Shown in pieces: positions 13,396 through 21,563 of a stretch of 38,769 nucleotides of DNA. Made by a program: the position numbers and the translations under genes. Source of the DNA: a virus; the IMG/VR virus record IMGVR_UViG_3300022745_000089, positions 1-38,769 of that record; one strand, given 5' to 3'. Below the pieces are notes generated by a model. The model was not told the DNA's origin, did no database searches, and worked only from the letters and a program-made list of their open reading frames with translations. Every line of letters begins with the position of its first letter. Within the stretch, counting starts at the first letter, position 1.

Positions 13396-15138
13396 ATGTA
13401 CGATAAATTCGCCGACGAGACCGAGACCAAGCCCACTAAGAACGCCCGGATCGATATCCTCCGGAGCAAGCTCGTGTTCGACGAGAAGCGTTACCAGTAC
13501 GACGAGGGCTGGGTGCCGGCCGATACTAACAACCCTTTAGAGATTCACTCTACGGCTGAGCTAGTCGAGTGCCTTATGCGTAACGATAAGAACCCTCTGG
13601 TTGATATCGAGGCGCGTATTATCGGGGTAGGCGACGGCGAGTACGGGCATGTGAAGATGGATAAGCGCCGGTTCCTCGAGACAATCAAACGTAAGCCTAC
13701 ACGTAAGATGCGCGAGGCCTGGGATGGGTTCGGGTACGATCAGGCCGATTGGGCCGGTGGCAATCTCGTTGGCCACGACTATACGCCGCTGCTCGGCGGT
13801 CCGTTCAACAAACAGCTTTACTACCGCGACTACCTCCGCATGATATCGACTTCGTTCTACGCCTTTAACCACGACCCTGCGGCTAAAGCTGTTACGAATA
13901 TCATGGTCGACTTTACGATGAGCCGTGGCTTTACGCTGCATACGGATAACGAGGCAGCCCAAGCGGTATGGGACGCGTTCCGTATTGCTAACGACTTCGA
14001 TCAACAGATGAACCACGTAGCCCATGAGATTTCGATCTACGGCGAGACCATGCTCTGGAGACTACCGAACCACGACGCTCGGATATCGTTTAACCCACAG
14101 CCGGGTGAGACGGTCCCTAAAGCTCTGATCCCTCGCATGAGACTAATCGACCCGTCGAACATTGCCGAGATCGTGACGGTGCCAGAGGATATCTGGAAGG
14201 GTGTTCTGTACTACGTCTGGCTCGCTCCGACTCAGTACCAGATGTGGACCGACGGTAAGCAGCCCTCGACTAAGTTTATCTACAACCAGATCCCGGCCGA
14301 TCAGATCCAGCACTATAAAGTAAACGCCGTCTCTAACGAGAAGCGCGGACGCTGCGACTTCTTTAGCGCGCTGGGCTATATGAAGCGTCTAAGGGACTCG
14401 ATCAACTACTCGATTATCGCAGAGCAGAAGGCTGCGGCCTGGTGCATTGATACGACCATCGCCGGTAACGACTCGGACATCTCAGACTACATTCAGCAGC
14501 AGGCAGCGCTAGGGCAGTACGCTCCGGCCGGGTCTGAGTTCGTCCATACCGAGGCCGTTAAACGTGAGTACCTCTCTAACCAAGCGACGGGTAAGGGCAA
14601 AGAATCTCCGGTCTTTAATTGGTGTCTGAACATGATCGCTATGGCTACCGGCGTACCCGTTAGCTACCTAGGTACTCACCTCTCGTCGGGAGGTTCGAGC
14701 CGTGCCTCGGCTCTAGTAAGTACGGAGCCCGTGGCTAAGCGCTTTGAGCGTCGTCGCCTAGTATATGAGCAGATCATCCGAGATACGTTTAACTGGGTTA
14801 CGGGTCAGTTTGGTATTCAGGCCGACTGCGACATTATTTTCCCGGAGCTTATTACTCAGGATAGATCGGCAAAGCTTAAGGACCTACAGCTCTCGATGAA
14901 TAGTGAATGGCTCTCGCATAAGCGCGCGGCCGAGATCGCGGCTAAGGAGCTCGATATTAAGAATTTTGACTACGACGAGGAGATGGCCGACATCAAGGCC
15001 CAGGACTCTAGTCTCGGGATCGACCCGGGGAGCGATAGCCCATTGACGAGTCCGGGAGCGTCAGGTCAAGATAAAGAGGTCGCAGCAATCGCAGCTCCCG
15101 AGCGTCAACAGATCAAAACAAATCTGAGGCAGATTTGA
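13396..15138 (+). CDS. Portal protein
   Basis: 580 residues from ATG 13396 (3 nt after the MuF-like gene). It has the marks of siphovirus portals: an N-terminal segment with YRDYLRMISTSFYAF, NHDPAAKAVTNIMVDFTMS, a central domain describing RLIDPSNIAEIV, and the C-terminal MATGVPVSYLGTHLSSGGSS, followed by ERRRLVYEQIIRDTFNWV. It forms the dodecameric ring at one head vertex through which DNA passes. The final 40 residues are polar and disordered. The stop overlaps the next TTG start by 4 nt. Confidence 0.9.
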   Translation: MYDKFADETETKPTKNARIDILRSKLVFDEKRYQYDEGWVPADTNNPLEIHSTAELVECLMRNDKNPLVDIEARIIGVGDGEYGHVKMDKRRFLETIKRKPTRKMREAWDGFGYDQADWAGGNLVGHDYTPLLGGPFNKQLYYRDYLRMISTSFYAFNHDPAAKAVTNIMVDFTMSRGFTLHTDNEAAQAVWDAFRIANDFDQQMNHVAHEISIYGETMLWRLPNHDARISFNPQPGETVPKALIPRMRLIDPSNIAEIVTVPEDIWKGVLYYVWLAPTQYQMWTDGKQPSTKFIYNQIPADQIQHYKVNAVSNEKRGRCDFFSALGYMKRLRDSINYSIIAEQKAAAWCIDTTIAGNDSDISDYIQQQAALGQYAPAGSEFVHTEAVKREYLSNQATGKGKESPVFNWCLNMIAMATGVPVSYLGTHLSSGGSSRASALVSTEPVAKRFERRRLVYEQIIRDTFNWVTGQFGIQADCDIIFPELITQDRSAKLKDLQLSMNSEWLSHKRAAEIAAKELDIKNFDYDEEMADIKAQDSSLGIDPGSDSPLTSPGASGQDKEVAAIAAPERQQIKTNLRQI

Positions 15139-15497
15139 AACGTATAGAACGCACCACTACGATTGAGGACCTCGCTGCTAATCCGCACGCCTATGGTCTG
15201 CCTACTCTCGAGGAATACGCTAAGGTTCGCGATGCGATCTGGGGTCGGGACGACGACGGCATTACTGCGATCTCCGAGGGTCCGCGTAAGTTTCGCCAGG
15301 ACCTACATAAAATCCATTACGAGCTAAACGGCAAACGACTCTCCAGTGAGAACGAGGTCGAGCGCGCATTGAGCGACTATGGCTATGGATTAGCCGATAT
15401 CGATCTAGAGAACCGTGACTCTCGACTAAAGAAGAAGGTCGAGATGATCCCACTCGGTGGAGGTAAGTTTGATCTCGTGGTCAATTTTATTCCGTAA
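15135..15497 (+). CDS. Hypothetical head-module protein (120 aa)
   Basis: Starts at TTG 15135, overlapping the portal stop (TTGA). It has an N-terminal part with AANPHAYGLPTLEEYAKVRD, a middle region with KIHYELNGKRLSSENEVERA and a basic C-terminus (RDSRLKKKVEMIPLGGGKFD). No recognised motif. Position between portal and protease, and conserved coupling, argue for a role in head assembly. The next gene begins inside its last codons. Confidence 0.65.
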   Translation: MKRIERTTTIEDLAANPHAYGLPTLEEYAKVRDAIWGRDDDGITAISEGPRKFRQDLHKIHYELNGKRLSSENEVERALSDYGYGLADIDLENRDSRLKKKVEMIPLGGGKFDLVVNFIP

Positions 15498-16788
15498 CTT
15501 AAGAGAGTCCTCAGCTAAACGCGTAGGTGCTTACGACGACCCTAAGGGCGCGGGCATTCGTACGTCGCATTGGTTCTGGGCCTCGGCTGAGAAGATCTCC
15601 TCGGCCGCTGATAAGAAGCAGACCGTCGACGCAGAGGATAATACCGACGCCGTTAAAGGCGGTATGAACCCGCTCGAGCAGGCAGCTCAGGAGGTCCAGG
15701 ACATTATCCTCAAGACCCCTCAGATCTCCGGCGCCGCTCTCGTTAACGCGATGAAGGCTAAGGGTATCGCCTTCGTTAAAGTTACCGAGGCTCGCGAGGG
15801 CGGACCTGGCTCAGGTCGTACGCCTGGTAGCGGTGGTCGTAAGGACGACGATACTGCGGCCGATGTCGCAGCCGGTAAGAAGGCTATCCGTACGGCCGAT
15901 AAGAAGGTCGCCGATGCAAAGGCCAAACTCGATCACGCTAAGGCCGAGCTCGCGGCCCACCAAGACCTGCACGCTAAAGTCGCCGATCTCTCTGCTAAGC
16001 ACGCCGACGCTAAATCGAGAGTCGCGTTAGCTAAGGCAGCGGTAGATCACCATAACGCTAATATCGCAAAGCTCCGCGATAAACTCGCTGCCTCTAAGGC
16101 CCGGATGAAAAATCTAAAGCCTAAGACTGAGGCCGACTCTAGCTCTGCTCACTCTGCGGCCCTAGTCGCTGAGTCTCGATTTACGATTACAACGAGCCGA
16201 CTCAGAGAGTCCGCCTCGGACGATGGCATTGGACCCACTCGCTTTAAAGTGATCCTGCTACAGGAGGGCCTCGGCAATATGCGCGACGCCTTCTACTATT
16301 CTAAAGAGGCGTTGGCCTCTGCGATCCCGATCTTTACGGGCTCGAAAATCTACGCCGATCATCCCTCAGCTATGGAGGAGGAGATCAGACCAGAACGGTC
16401 AGTCCGTGACGTGCTCGGCCATTTCGATAATCTAGCGGTCGAGGAGGGCGATGGAGGCGTTAGCATCCTGACTGGAGAGCTACAGATCCTCCCCGATAAA
16501 CCGTATGAGTGGGCCCGCGCTCTGGTCAGACACGCGATCGATCATGCACAGAAGTTTCCAGAGAAGGACTTTATCGGCCTCTCGATTAACGCCTCTGGCG
16601 ATGCCGAGAGTCGCTCGATCGAGGAGATGTTAAAGTCCGCACCCGACGGTGCAAAGCCCAAGCTACTAGAGGCGAAACAATCAGGTATTGAATCCGTCCG
16701 TATCGTAACGGTGATTAAGTCTGCAGTAAGCTGCGACCTAGTAACCGAGGCTGGTGCAGGCGGCAAAATAATTTCTACAATCAAATAA
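15469..16788 (+). CDS. Prohead (capsid maturation) protease with coiled-coil N-terminal region
   Basis: About 439 residues. TTG 15469 is preferred because GGAGG lies 5 nt upstream; GTG 15457 is the alternative. Residues 1-100 include a segment ending EAREGGPGSGRTPGSGGR. Residues about 115-215 are a long charged helix rich in AKA/DAK repeats (likely coiled coil). The C-terminal half (about 240-439) matches the capsid protease type: KIYADHPSAMEEE with the probable catalytic His near 297, DFIGLSINASGDAES with the probable catalytic Ser near 370, and a closing IKSAVSCDLVTEAGAGG. It should cleave scaffold and itself during head maturation. The scaffold gene follows directly. Confidence 0.78.
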   Translation: MISWSILFRNLRESSAKRVGAYDDPKGAGIRTSHWFWASAEKISSAADKKQTVDAEDNTDAVKGGMNPLEQAAQEVQDIILKTPQISGAALVNAMKAKGIAFVKVTEAREGGPGSGRTPGSGGRKDDDTAADVAAGKKAIRTADKKVADAKAKLDHAKAELAAHQDLHAKVADLSAKHADAKSRVALAKAAVDHHNANIAKLRDKLAASKARMKNLKPKTEADSSSAHSAALVAESRFTITTSRLRESASDDGIGPTRFKVILLQEGLGNMRDAFYYSKEALASAIPIFTGSKIYADHPSAMEEEIRPERSVRDVLGHFDNLAVEEGDGGVSILTGELQILPDKPYEWARALVRHAIDHAQKFPEKDFIGLSINASGDAESRSIEEMLKSAPDGAKPKLLEAKQSGIESVRIVTVIKSAVSCDLVTEAGAGGKIISTIK

Positions 16789-16800
16789 GGAGAGACGCTC

Positions 16801-17649
16801 GTGGGTAAAAAAGAAGCTAAGCAGAAGGAAGAAGAAGCAAAACAAAAGCAGGCCGAAGAGAAGGCCGCTGCCGAGGCTAAGCAAAAGCAAGCCGACGAGA
16901 AGGCCGAAGAGGCTGACGGCGACGGCGATGCTCACGATGATCAAGCTCAGGATATCGAGCTGATCAAGAAAATGATCAAGGACGCTATGGGCGAGGATCA
17001 CGAGGAGATGGATCAGCACGAGGCTGAGACCTATCACGAGCTCGCTAAAGAGGCCTACGAGGCCTATAAAGAGATGGGCTACTCCGAGGAGGAGGCGCAG
17101 AAGCAGGCCTCGCACGCTCTCAAGCTCGCTAAGCACATGGCATCTAAGCAGTCGGAGACCGCTGAGGCTAAAGAGGACGAAGGCAAAGAGTCCTGCCAGG
17201 CCGAAGAGAAGCACGCCGAGGGTGACGATAAAGCCGTCGCTAAGAAGGACGATGCTAAAGACGAGGACAAAGAGGACGAAGAAGAAGAGGAGTCTGAGTC
17301 TAAGGAGTCGACTGCTCGCATCTCAAAACTTGAAAAGAAATTACTGGAGACTCAGGGTGCTTTGGCCGCTCTCAAACTGCAAGCCTCTAAGGGTGAGGTC
17401 GAGAAGTACGTCGAGACCAAACTCGCCGAGAGCAAGCGTCCGCGTGCCGTGACTAAGGCGTTCCGTGAGACTGCCGGTTCTATCACCTCGAAGAAGGACT
17501 TCGACACTAAGTGGAAAATCTTTTGTGACGGAATGTCGAGCAGCCGGGTAGCGGTTGATATCGGCGCGATGTTTACAGAGAAGGCCGCTGTTGTCGGTAC
17601 CGGCTCCAAGGGTGGCAGTAAACTAGATTTCAGCGACTGTGCTGAGTAA
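16801..17649 (+). CDS. Scaffolding protein
   Basis: 282 residues from GTG 16801 (SD aaggagag). It is extremely rich in Lys, Glu, Ala and Asp: residues 1-40 repeat EAKQKQAEEKA, followed by an acidic stretch and two helical blocks, a poly-acidic run (about 155-168), and a short coiled coil (ISKLEKKLLETQGALAALKL). The C-terminal 80 residues are more ordered (VTKAFRETAGSITSKKDFDT). This composition and the place between protease and capsid genes are typical of the internal scaffold that shapes the prohead and is then removed. Confidence 0.82.
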   Translation: MGKKEAKQKEEEAKQKQAEEKAAAEAKQKQADEKAEEADGDGDAHDDQAQDIELIKKMIKDAMGEDHEEMDQHEAETYHELAKEAYEAYKEMGYSEEEAQKQASHALKLAKHMASKQSETAEAKEDEGKESCQAEEKHAEGDDKAVAKKDDAKDEDKEDEEEEESESKESTARISKLEKKLLETQGALAALKLQASKGEVEKYVETKLAESKRPRAVTKAFRETAGSITSKKDFDTKWKIFCDGMSSSRVAVDIGAMFTEKAAVVGTGSKGGSKLDFSDCAE

Positions 17650-17668
17650 CTAAATAAGGAGAGAGACA

Positions 17669-18166
17669 ATGGCTAATTTACCAAAGAACACTCTCGCCCG
17701 CGTAATCGCTCCGAAGACCATTTTCCCCGATCTGGAAAATGCAGTCTCGACGAGCTCTACGTGGAACGAGGGCGACCTTTTGATTTTCAACACCACTACC
17801 AAGAAGCTCGAGCTACCCGTAGCCGAAGCCGATGGAGCGACCTTTGTCGGCGTATCGCCGATTCAGATCTCTGGTGGTAAACCGCCTAAGGTTTACGTTA
17901 CTGACGTAGACGCTTCGGCTGCGATCCCGGCTCAGATGGGCCCGGTCTACGGAAACGCTTTTCGCGTAATCCTTAAGGCTGGCGATGCGATCACGACCGG
18001 CGCCTCTGTTTATCTCGACGTTGCGTCGGGTGCTCAGAACGTCTCTATCACTGGCACCAAAGCTATCGGCACTTACTACGGTAAGGCGTTGACTGCTGCG
18101 ACCGGCGGTACCGTGATCGAAGTTGTGATCGGTGCACGTTTCCCTAACGATACGTTGAAATTCTAA
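17669..18166 (+). CDS. Capsid decoration/stabilisation protein
   Basis: 165 residues, SD aggagag before ATG 17669. The sequence is beta-rich (WNEGDLLIFNTTTKKLELPV, GDAITTGASVYLDVASGAQN) and contains the pattern GNAFRVILKAGDAITTGA seen in head decoration proteins of the DUF2190-like class. It lies 12 nt upstream of the major capsid gene and shares its preference for highly expressed codons. The role is inferred from position and fold type: trimeric or monomeric subunits that cover the capsid after expansion. Confidence 0.7.
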   Translation: MANLPKNTLARVIAPKTIFPDLENAVSTSSTWNEGDLLIFNTTTKKLELPVAEADGATFVGVSPIQISGGKPPKVYVTDVDASAAIPAQMGPVYGNAFRVILKAGDAITTGASVYLDVASGAQNVSITGTKAIGTYYGKALTAATGGTVIEVVIGARFPNDTLKF

Positions 18167-18178
18167 GGAGGACTGAAC

Positions 18179-19420
18179 ATGGATAACGAAACTCAAGTAA
18201 AACAGTTCGAGTCCTACCTCGAACAGCGTGCTAGTGCTAACCCTCTCAGAGAGCGTAACCAAAAGGTTTTGGCTAAGCACGCTTATGAGAACGACGAAAC
18301 CAAACAAATGCGCGAGAGCATGAAGCGCAAGTTTGATATCGACCCGATCACGGATACCGAGCGTTTCCCCGTTATGAAGGAGTCTTTTAGCTGGAAGCGT
18401 TTCCGCACTCAGCTCGAAGGCCAACTCCGCGAAGCAGACGCATCGTCGGCGTTCTCACAGTTCCTGGTTGCAGGACTCTTGCAGAACATCAACGGCATGT
18501 ATCAGCTCGCCAAAGTTACCTACACTGACTGGGTTACTGTTAGCTCGACTAACCTCGTTGAGACGCCCATCGCCCCCCTACAAGGCGTGTCGTTCCCTCG
18601 TGAAGTCGGTGCTCAGGCTCCGTATCCAGAAGTCGGCGCTGCTGCGCTCTCTTTGAAAATCCGCGCTAAAAAATTCGGCTCTATGTATTCGATCGAGCGT
18701 GAATTGCTCGAAGACGACACTTCAGGCCAGTTTCGACTCCAGAGTGGAATGCTCGGCGAATACCTTCAGCTTTTGTCTGAGGTTCTCTGCTACGGTAAAC
18801 TCCAGTCTGTGGCTAACATGAGCTACGCTGGTTTTGACGTACCCGTATCTGAGACCAAGCCCAGCTACGAGTCGAACTATCCCTGGACGACTTCTGCAGC
18901 TCCCTTTGTCGGTGGCGGTTACAACCGTCCCACTAGCTTTGGCGCGTTGACTCAAGCCAACATCCAGAGCGGTATCACCGCGTTGATGCAGCAGAAGAAC
19001 CTGCTCGGCATTAACATGATGGTTAACCCGTCGCGTATCTTGATCAGCCCGTACTACCGTTTCGACTTGGCTATCTTGCTTAACAGCTCGTATTACCCGA
19101 GCGGTGCAGCAGCAGCCGGCGCTACTGGTGGCGCGTTCGCTATCAACCCGCTCCAAGGTCTGGCCGATGCTACTGTTACGCGCTTCATGCCTGATCAAAA
19201 CGGCGTGTTCGCTAACAACTCTAAGGCATGGTTCATGGTCGACGGATCTAAGCCCTGGTTCCAGATGCTTACCAAAGTACCTGTTGCTGTTGAGCAAGAA
19301 AATCCGATGTCTGGTGAGAGCTTCAACCGCGATATCTATCGCTTTAAAGCTTACACCCGTTTCAACGTCGATTTCGTGGATCCAAGATTCGGATGGCAAG
19401 GATCGGACGGTTCTGTTTAA
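18179..19420 (+). CDS. Major capsid protein (HK97 fold type)
   Basis: 413 residues with a strong SD (aaggagg) before ATG 18179. The N-terminal 75 residues are charged and helical, possibly a delta-domain removed by the protease. Then come the P-domain-like SIERELLEDDT region and IDYVDFVDP-like end (FNVDFVDPRFGWQG). Late position, length and neighbours (protease, scaffold, decoration) support the call. Codon use differs from the rest of the genome: CGT for Arg, GAA for Glu, few CTA Leu codons, and only two CTAG words in 1,242 bp. This is a sign of selection for high expression. A hairpin follows the gene. Confidence 0.88.
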   Translation: MDNETQVKQFESYLEQRASANPLRERNQKVLAKHAYENDETKQMRESMKRKFDIDPITDTERFPVMKESFSWKRFRTQLEGQLREADASSAFSQFLVAGLLQNINGMYQLAKVTYTDWVTVSSTNLVETPIAPLQGVSFPREVGAQAPYPEVGAAALSLKIRAKKFGSMYSIERELLEDDTSGQFRLQSGMLGEYLQLLSEVLCYGKLQSVANMSYAGFDVPVSETKPSYESNYPWTTSAAPFVGGGYNRPTSFGALTQANIQSGITALMQQKNLLGINMMVNPSRILISPYYRFDLAILLNSSYYPSGAAAAGATGGAFAINPLQGLADATVTRFMPDQNGVFANNSKAWFMVDGSKPWFQMLTKVPVAVEQENPMSGESFNRDIYRFKAYTRFNVDFVDPRFGWQGSDGSV

Positions 19421-19446
19421 TAGTCCCTTGGGCCTCGCCGCCTATA

Positions 19447-19472
19447 AGGGCCGGGGGATTACCTCCGGCCCT
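19447..19472 (+). terminator. Hairpin downstream of the capsid gene
   Basis: AGGGCCGG (19447-19454) and CCGGCCCT (19465-19472) form a perfect 8-bp stem around a 10-nt loop (GGGATTACCT). Only a poor T-run follows (actttgact). It may reduce read-through or protect the abundant capsid mRNA. Confidence 0.5.
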
Positions 19473-19490
19473 ACTTTGACTTGAGGAGGT
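19461..19490 (+). promoter_or_regulatory. Anti-SD/SD pairing, alternative to the capsid hairpin
   Basis: ACCTCC (19461-19466), in the loop and right arm of the 19447-19472 hairpin, is exactly complementary to GGAGGT (19485-19490), the SD for GTG 19495. The two structures share bases 19465-19466 and cannot both form fully. This would make translation of the next gene sensitive to which one forms. Confidence 0.4.
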
Positions 19491-19530
19491 TGTCGTGCTG
19501 TCGTCTAGTGAAAATCAAGGAGGCCATCGC

Positions 19531-19926
19531 ATGAAGACCACTAAAGTGAAGGTACTAAAGCCACAGACTATCGAGCTACCGACTGAGGAGCAGCAGCAGG
19601 CTAAGCGCCTAAACTCGCTGCAGGCTCGTCGTACTTTATCGACTCTCCTCCCTGATAAGCTCGCTAACTCTACCTTTTGGGTCCGTAACCAGATGGTCCC
19701 CCATGCGCAAAAGCTTTTCCCTCTCGAGTGGCGTATGCAGTACGCGGAGTTGTTTTACCCGCACGCCGAGGGCGGTCCTCTTTATATCGACATGCCTAAG
19801 ACCGAGTGGGACCTCGAGCTCTGTAAACGTAAGTATCAGACGCTTCGTGATAGCGGAGTGCGCTATGTTTATTTATATCAACAGGTCGACGAGAACGAAG
19901 CTCGTCAACTCTTAGAGGGCGCTTAA
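19531..19926 (+). CDS. Hypothetical head-tail module protein (131 aa, or 143 aa from an upstream start)
   Basis: Two in-frame starts each have a strong SD: GTG 19495 (gaggagg, 6-nt spacing) and ATG 19531 (aaggagg, 7-nt spacing). The ATG is taken as primary. The product has a helical N-terminus (PTEEQQQAKRLNSLQARRTL) and a region with FWVRNQMVPHAQKLFPLEWR, and ends with a predicted alpha/beta segment (SGVRYVYLYQQVDENEARQL). No family is recognised. Placement just after the capsid gene suggests a head completion or connector-associated role. Confidence 0.65.
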   Translation: MKTTKVKVLKPQTIELPTEEQQQAKRLNSLQARRTLSTLLPDKLANSTFWVRNQMVPHAQKLFPLEWRMQYAELFYPHAEGGPLYIDMPKTEWDLELCKRKYQTLRDSGVRYVYLYQQVDENEARQLLEGA

Positions 19927-19927
19927 G

Positions 19928-20587
19928 ATGGCCTGGACTACAGCGGTCTTAGACTTACGTAAGCTCCTCTCCGACGGTGCGACCGATAAGATGCGCTATC
20001 GTAAGAAGGTGATCGGTATTCAGAACGGCTCGAACGTGACGTTTAAGTCCTTCGAGTTTAGACGAGTGACCGACTTTACGACGGCCACGGCTCCTTACGG
20101 TGTCTATGTCGACGACGCTCTAGTTACGGTTTCGGCCGACGACTTTAAAGACACAGGCGAGTTTACCCTAGCCGTAGCTCCGACTGACGGACAGACGGTA
20201 AGGGCCACCTACTTTATCCAGTGGTTTATCGACGAGGAGCTTGAGGACTTCTTAACGGCCTCGGCTCAGTGGTCTGGCTTTGGTAGCGATTATGCGAATA
20301 TCCCAGACGTTATGCACCCGGCCGCTAAGGAATTTGCAGCTCACCAGGCTTACCAGAAGTTAGTTAGCCGGTGGTCTGAGAACATGGCCGAGGTCTATCA
20401 GCTTTACGACGCTCCCGACGAGCGGCGCTTTGATCCGATTAAGGCCTACATGGATATTTCTAAGTCTAAGTTTGAGCTGGCGATGAAGCTCCGGGACGAT
20501 GTTTATAAGAACCGTCAGGGCCAGGCTTTGGCTCCTCGTACTGGGGTCGTGGTCGGTACGGTTCAGCAGGTGGCGCCAAACCGATGA
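19928..20587 (+). CDS. Head-tail connector/adaptor-like protein (219 aa)
   Basis: ATG 19928 follows the previous stop directly. Residues 25-105 form a beta-rich insert with GVYVDDALVTVSADDF and EFTLAVAPTDGQTVRATYFI, a motif seen in phage structural proteins. The flanks are helical (DEELEDFLTASAQWSG, HPAAKEFAAHQAYQKL), as in connectors that bind under the portal. Position is right for the first connector. The assignment rests on order and secondary-structure pattern, not on a specific motif. Confidence 0.6.
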   Translation: MAWTTAVLDLRKLLSDGATDKMRYRKKVIGIQNGSNVTFKSFEFRRVTDFTTATAPYGVYVDDALVTVSADDFKDTGEFTLAVAPTDGQTVRATYFIQWFIDEELEDFLTASAQWSGFGSDYANIPDVMHPAAKEFAAHQAYQKLVSRWSENMAEVYQLYDAPDERRFDPIKAYMDISKSKFELAMKLRDDVYKNRQGQALAPRTGVVVGTVQQVAPNR

Positions 20588-21033
20588 AGTCCGTAAAGGT
20601 TGTCGACGGCATTTCGAAGTGGGCCGATCAGGCTCTAAAGCGTTCCGAGTCGAACGGCATCCGTGCGTGGTTAAACAGGTATGCTTATCCAGAGATCCTC
20701 AAGGTGCAGCTTAAGCGCTGGCAGACCGAGGGCTCTAGCGAGGGGGAGCGATGGGAGTCACTAAACCCGGACTACGCGAAGTCCAAATTAAAGAGGTTCG
20801 GCACGTATCCCGGCGGCGGCCGCAAAATGCTGATCGCAACCGGGAGGCTCTACCAGTCGATGACGGGTCGGAGCAGCGAGGGCCGCAAGCTAGTCGAGAA
20901 CACCAAGCTGACTCTAGCGAGCACAGTACCTTACGGGGGATACGTCGACGATAAGCGCGATATCACGACTCTTAGTGATTCGACGGTCGAGCGCTTTGCA
21001 GAGGAGCTTTTAAAATACCTGGTGGGTGCATAG
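20584..21033 (+). CDS. Head-tail closure/virion morphogenesis-like protein (149 aa)
   Basis: Overlaps the connector gene by 4 nt (ATGA). It contains WQTEGSSEGERWESLNPDYAK followed by RKMLIATGRLYQSMTG. This is the pattern G-x-x-W-x-x-L-x-P-x-x-x-x-x-K followed by L-x-x-TGRLxxS, characteristic of the phage virion morphogenesis (gpG of Mu type) and HK97 gp10-like families. Such proteins complete the neck or tail top. The C-terminal helix (VERFAEELLKYLVG) is amphipathic. Confidence 0.72.
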   Translation: MKSVKVVDGISKWADQALKRSESNGIRAWLNRYAYPEILKVQLKRWQTEGSSEGERWESLNPDYAKSKLKRFGTYPGGGRKMLIATGRLYQSMTGRSSEGRKLVENTKLTLASTVPYGGYVDDKRDITTLSDSTVERFAEELLKYLVGA

Positions 21034-21552
21034 ATGGGCATAGCTCCGTTACTCTCAGAAGCAGCGAGGGATTTAGTCGAGGCTCAGATTAAGGCTAATA
21101 TCTCGACCGCTCTCACGGACGTTAGATCCTCCTGGCCCGACGCTGTAGTCTCGACCGAGCCACCGAGGTCTTACTTTATCTACGAGGGCGCTCATACCTA
21201 TCAATGCCCGGCTATCTTTATGGTCGTAACTGCGATGGATTTCCCCGAGGACGAGCTTAACCCGAATCACATTAACGCGATCGTCCGCATGGGCGTATCG
21301 GTAGTGATCGAGGATCGGGAGGCTAAGCTGCTTACTCTTAAGGCTGAGCGCTATCTCTCGGCCCTGTTTCAGTGTCTGCACCGGGTACAGCTTGAGGATA
21401 CGGGTAAAAACATTAAGATATATACTCGTGTAACTCGTTCTGAATACTCCCCTCTGTTTACGCGTAAGGGCCGCGAGGGCGAGGGCATGTTCCGTAAAGA
21501 GGCCTCGATCGAATTAGAAATTAAACATTGGGAAAACCCAACGTCTTATTAG
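21034..21552 (+). CDS. Probable tail terminator/tail completion protein (172 aa)
   Basis: ATG 21034 follows immediately after the previous stop. The sequence mixes a long N-terminal helix (ARDLVEAQIKANISTALTD) with strands (AIFMVVTAMDF, VRMGVSVVIED) and ends with SIELEIKHW, an alpha/beta arrangement like that of siphovirus tail terminators (lambda gpU type). Position between the closure and tail tube genes fits the role of capping the tail tube at its head-proximal end. No diagnostic motif was found. Confidence 0.62.
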   Translation: MGIAPLLSEAARDLVEAQIKANISTALTDVRSSWPDAVVSTEPPRSYFIYEGAHTYQCPAIFMVVTAMDFPEDELNPNHINAIVRMGVSVVIEDREAKLLTLKAERYLSALFQCLHRVQLEDTGKNIKIYTRVTRSEYSPLFTRKGREGEGMFRKEASIELEIKHWENPTSY

Positions 21553-21563
21553 GAGGATTTTAA

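Noticed and set aside
16738-17214. Minus-strand frame rich in Leu and Phe that looks like a membrane protein
   Set aside because: It mirrors the Lys/Glu-rich scaffold gene. The complement of such codons always gives hydrophobic residues, and no SD is present.
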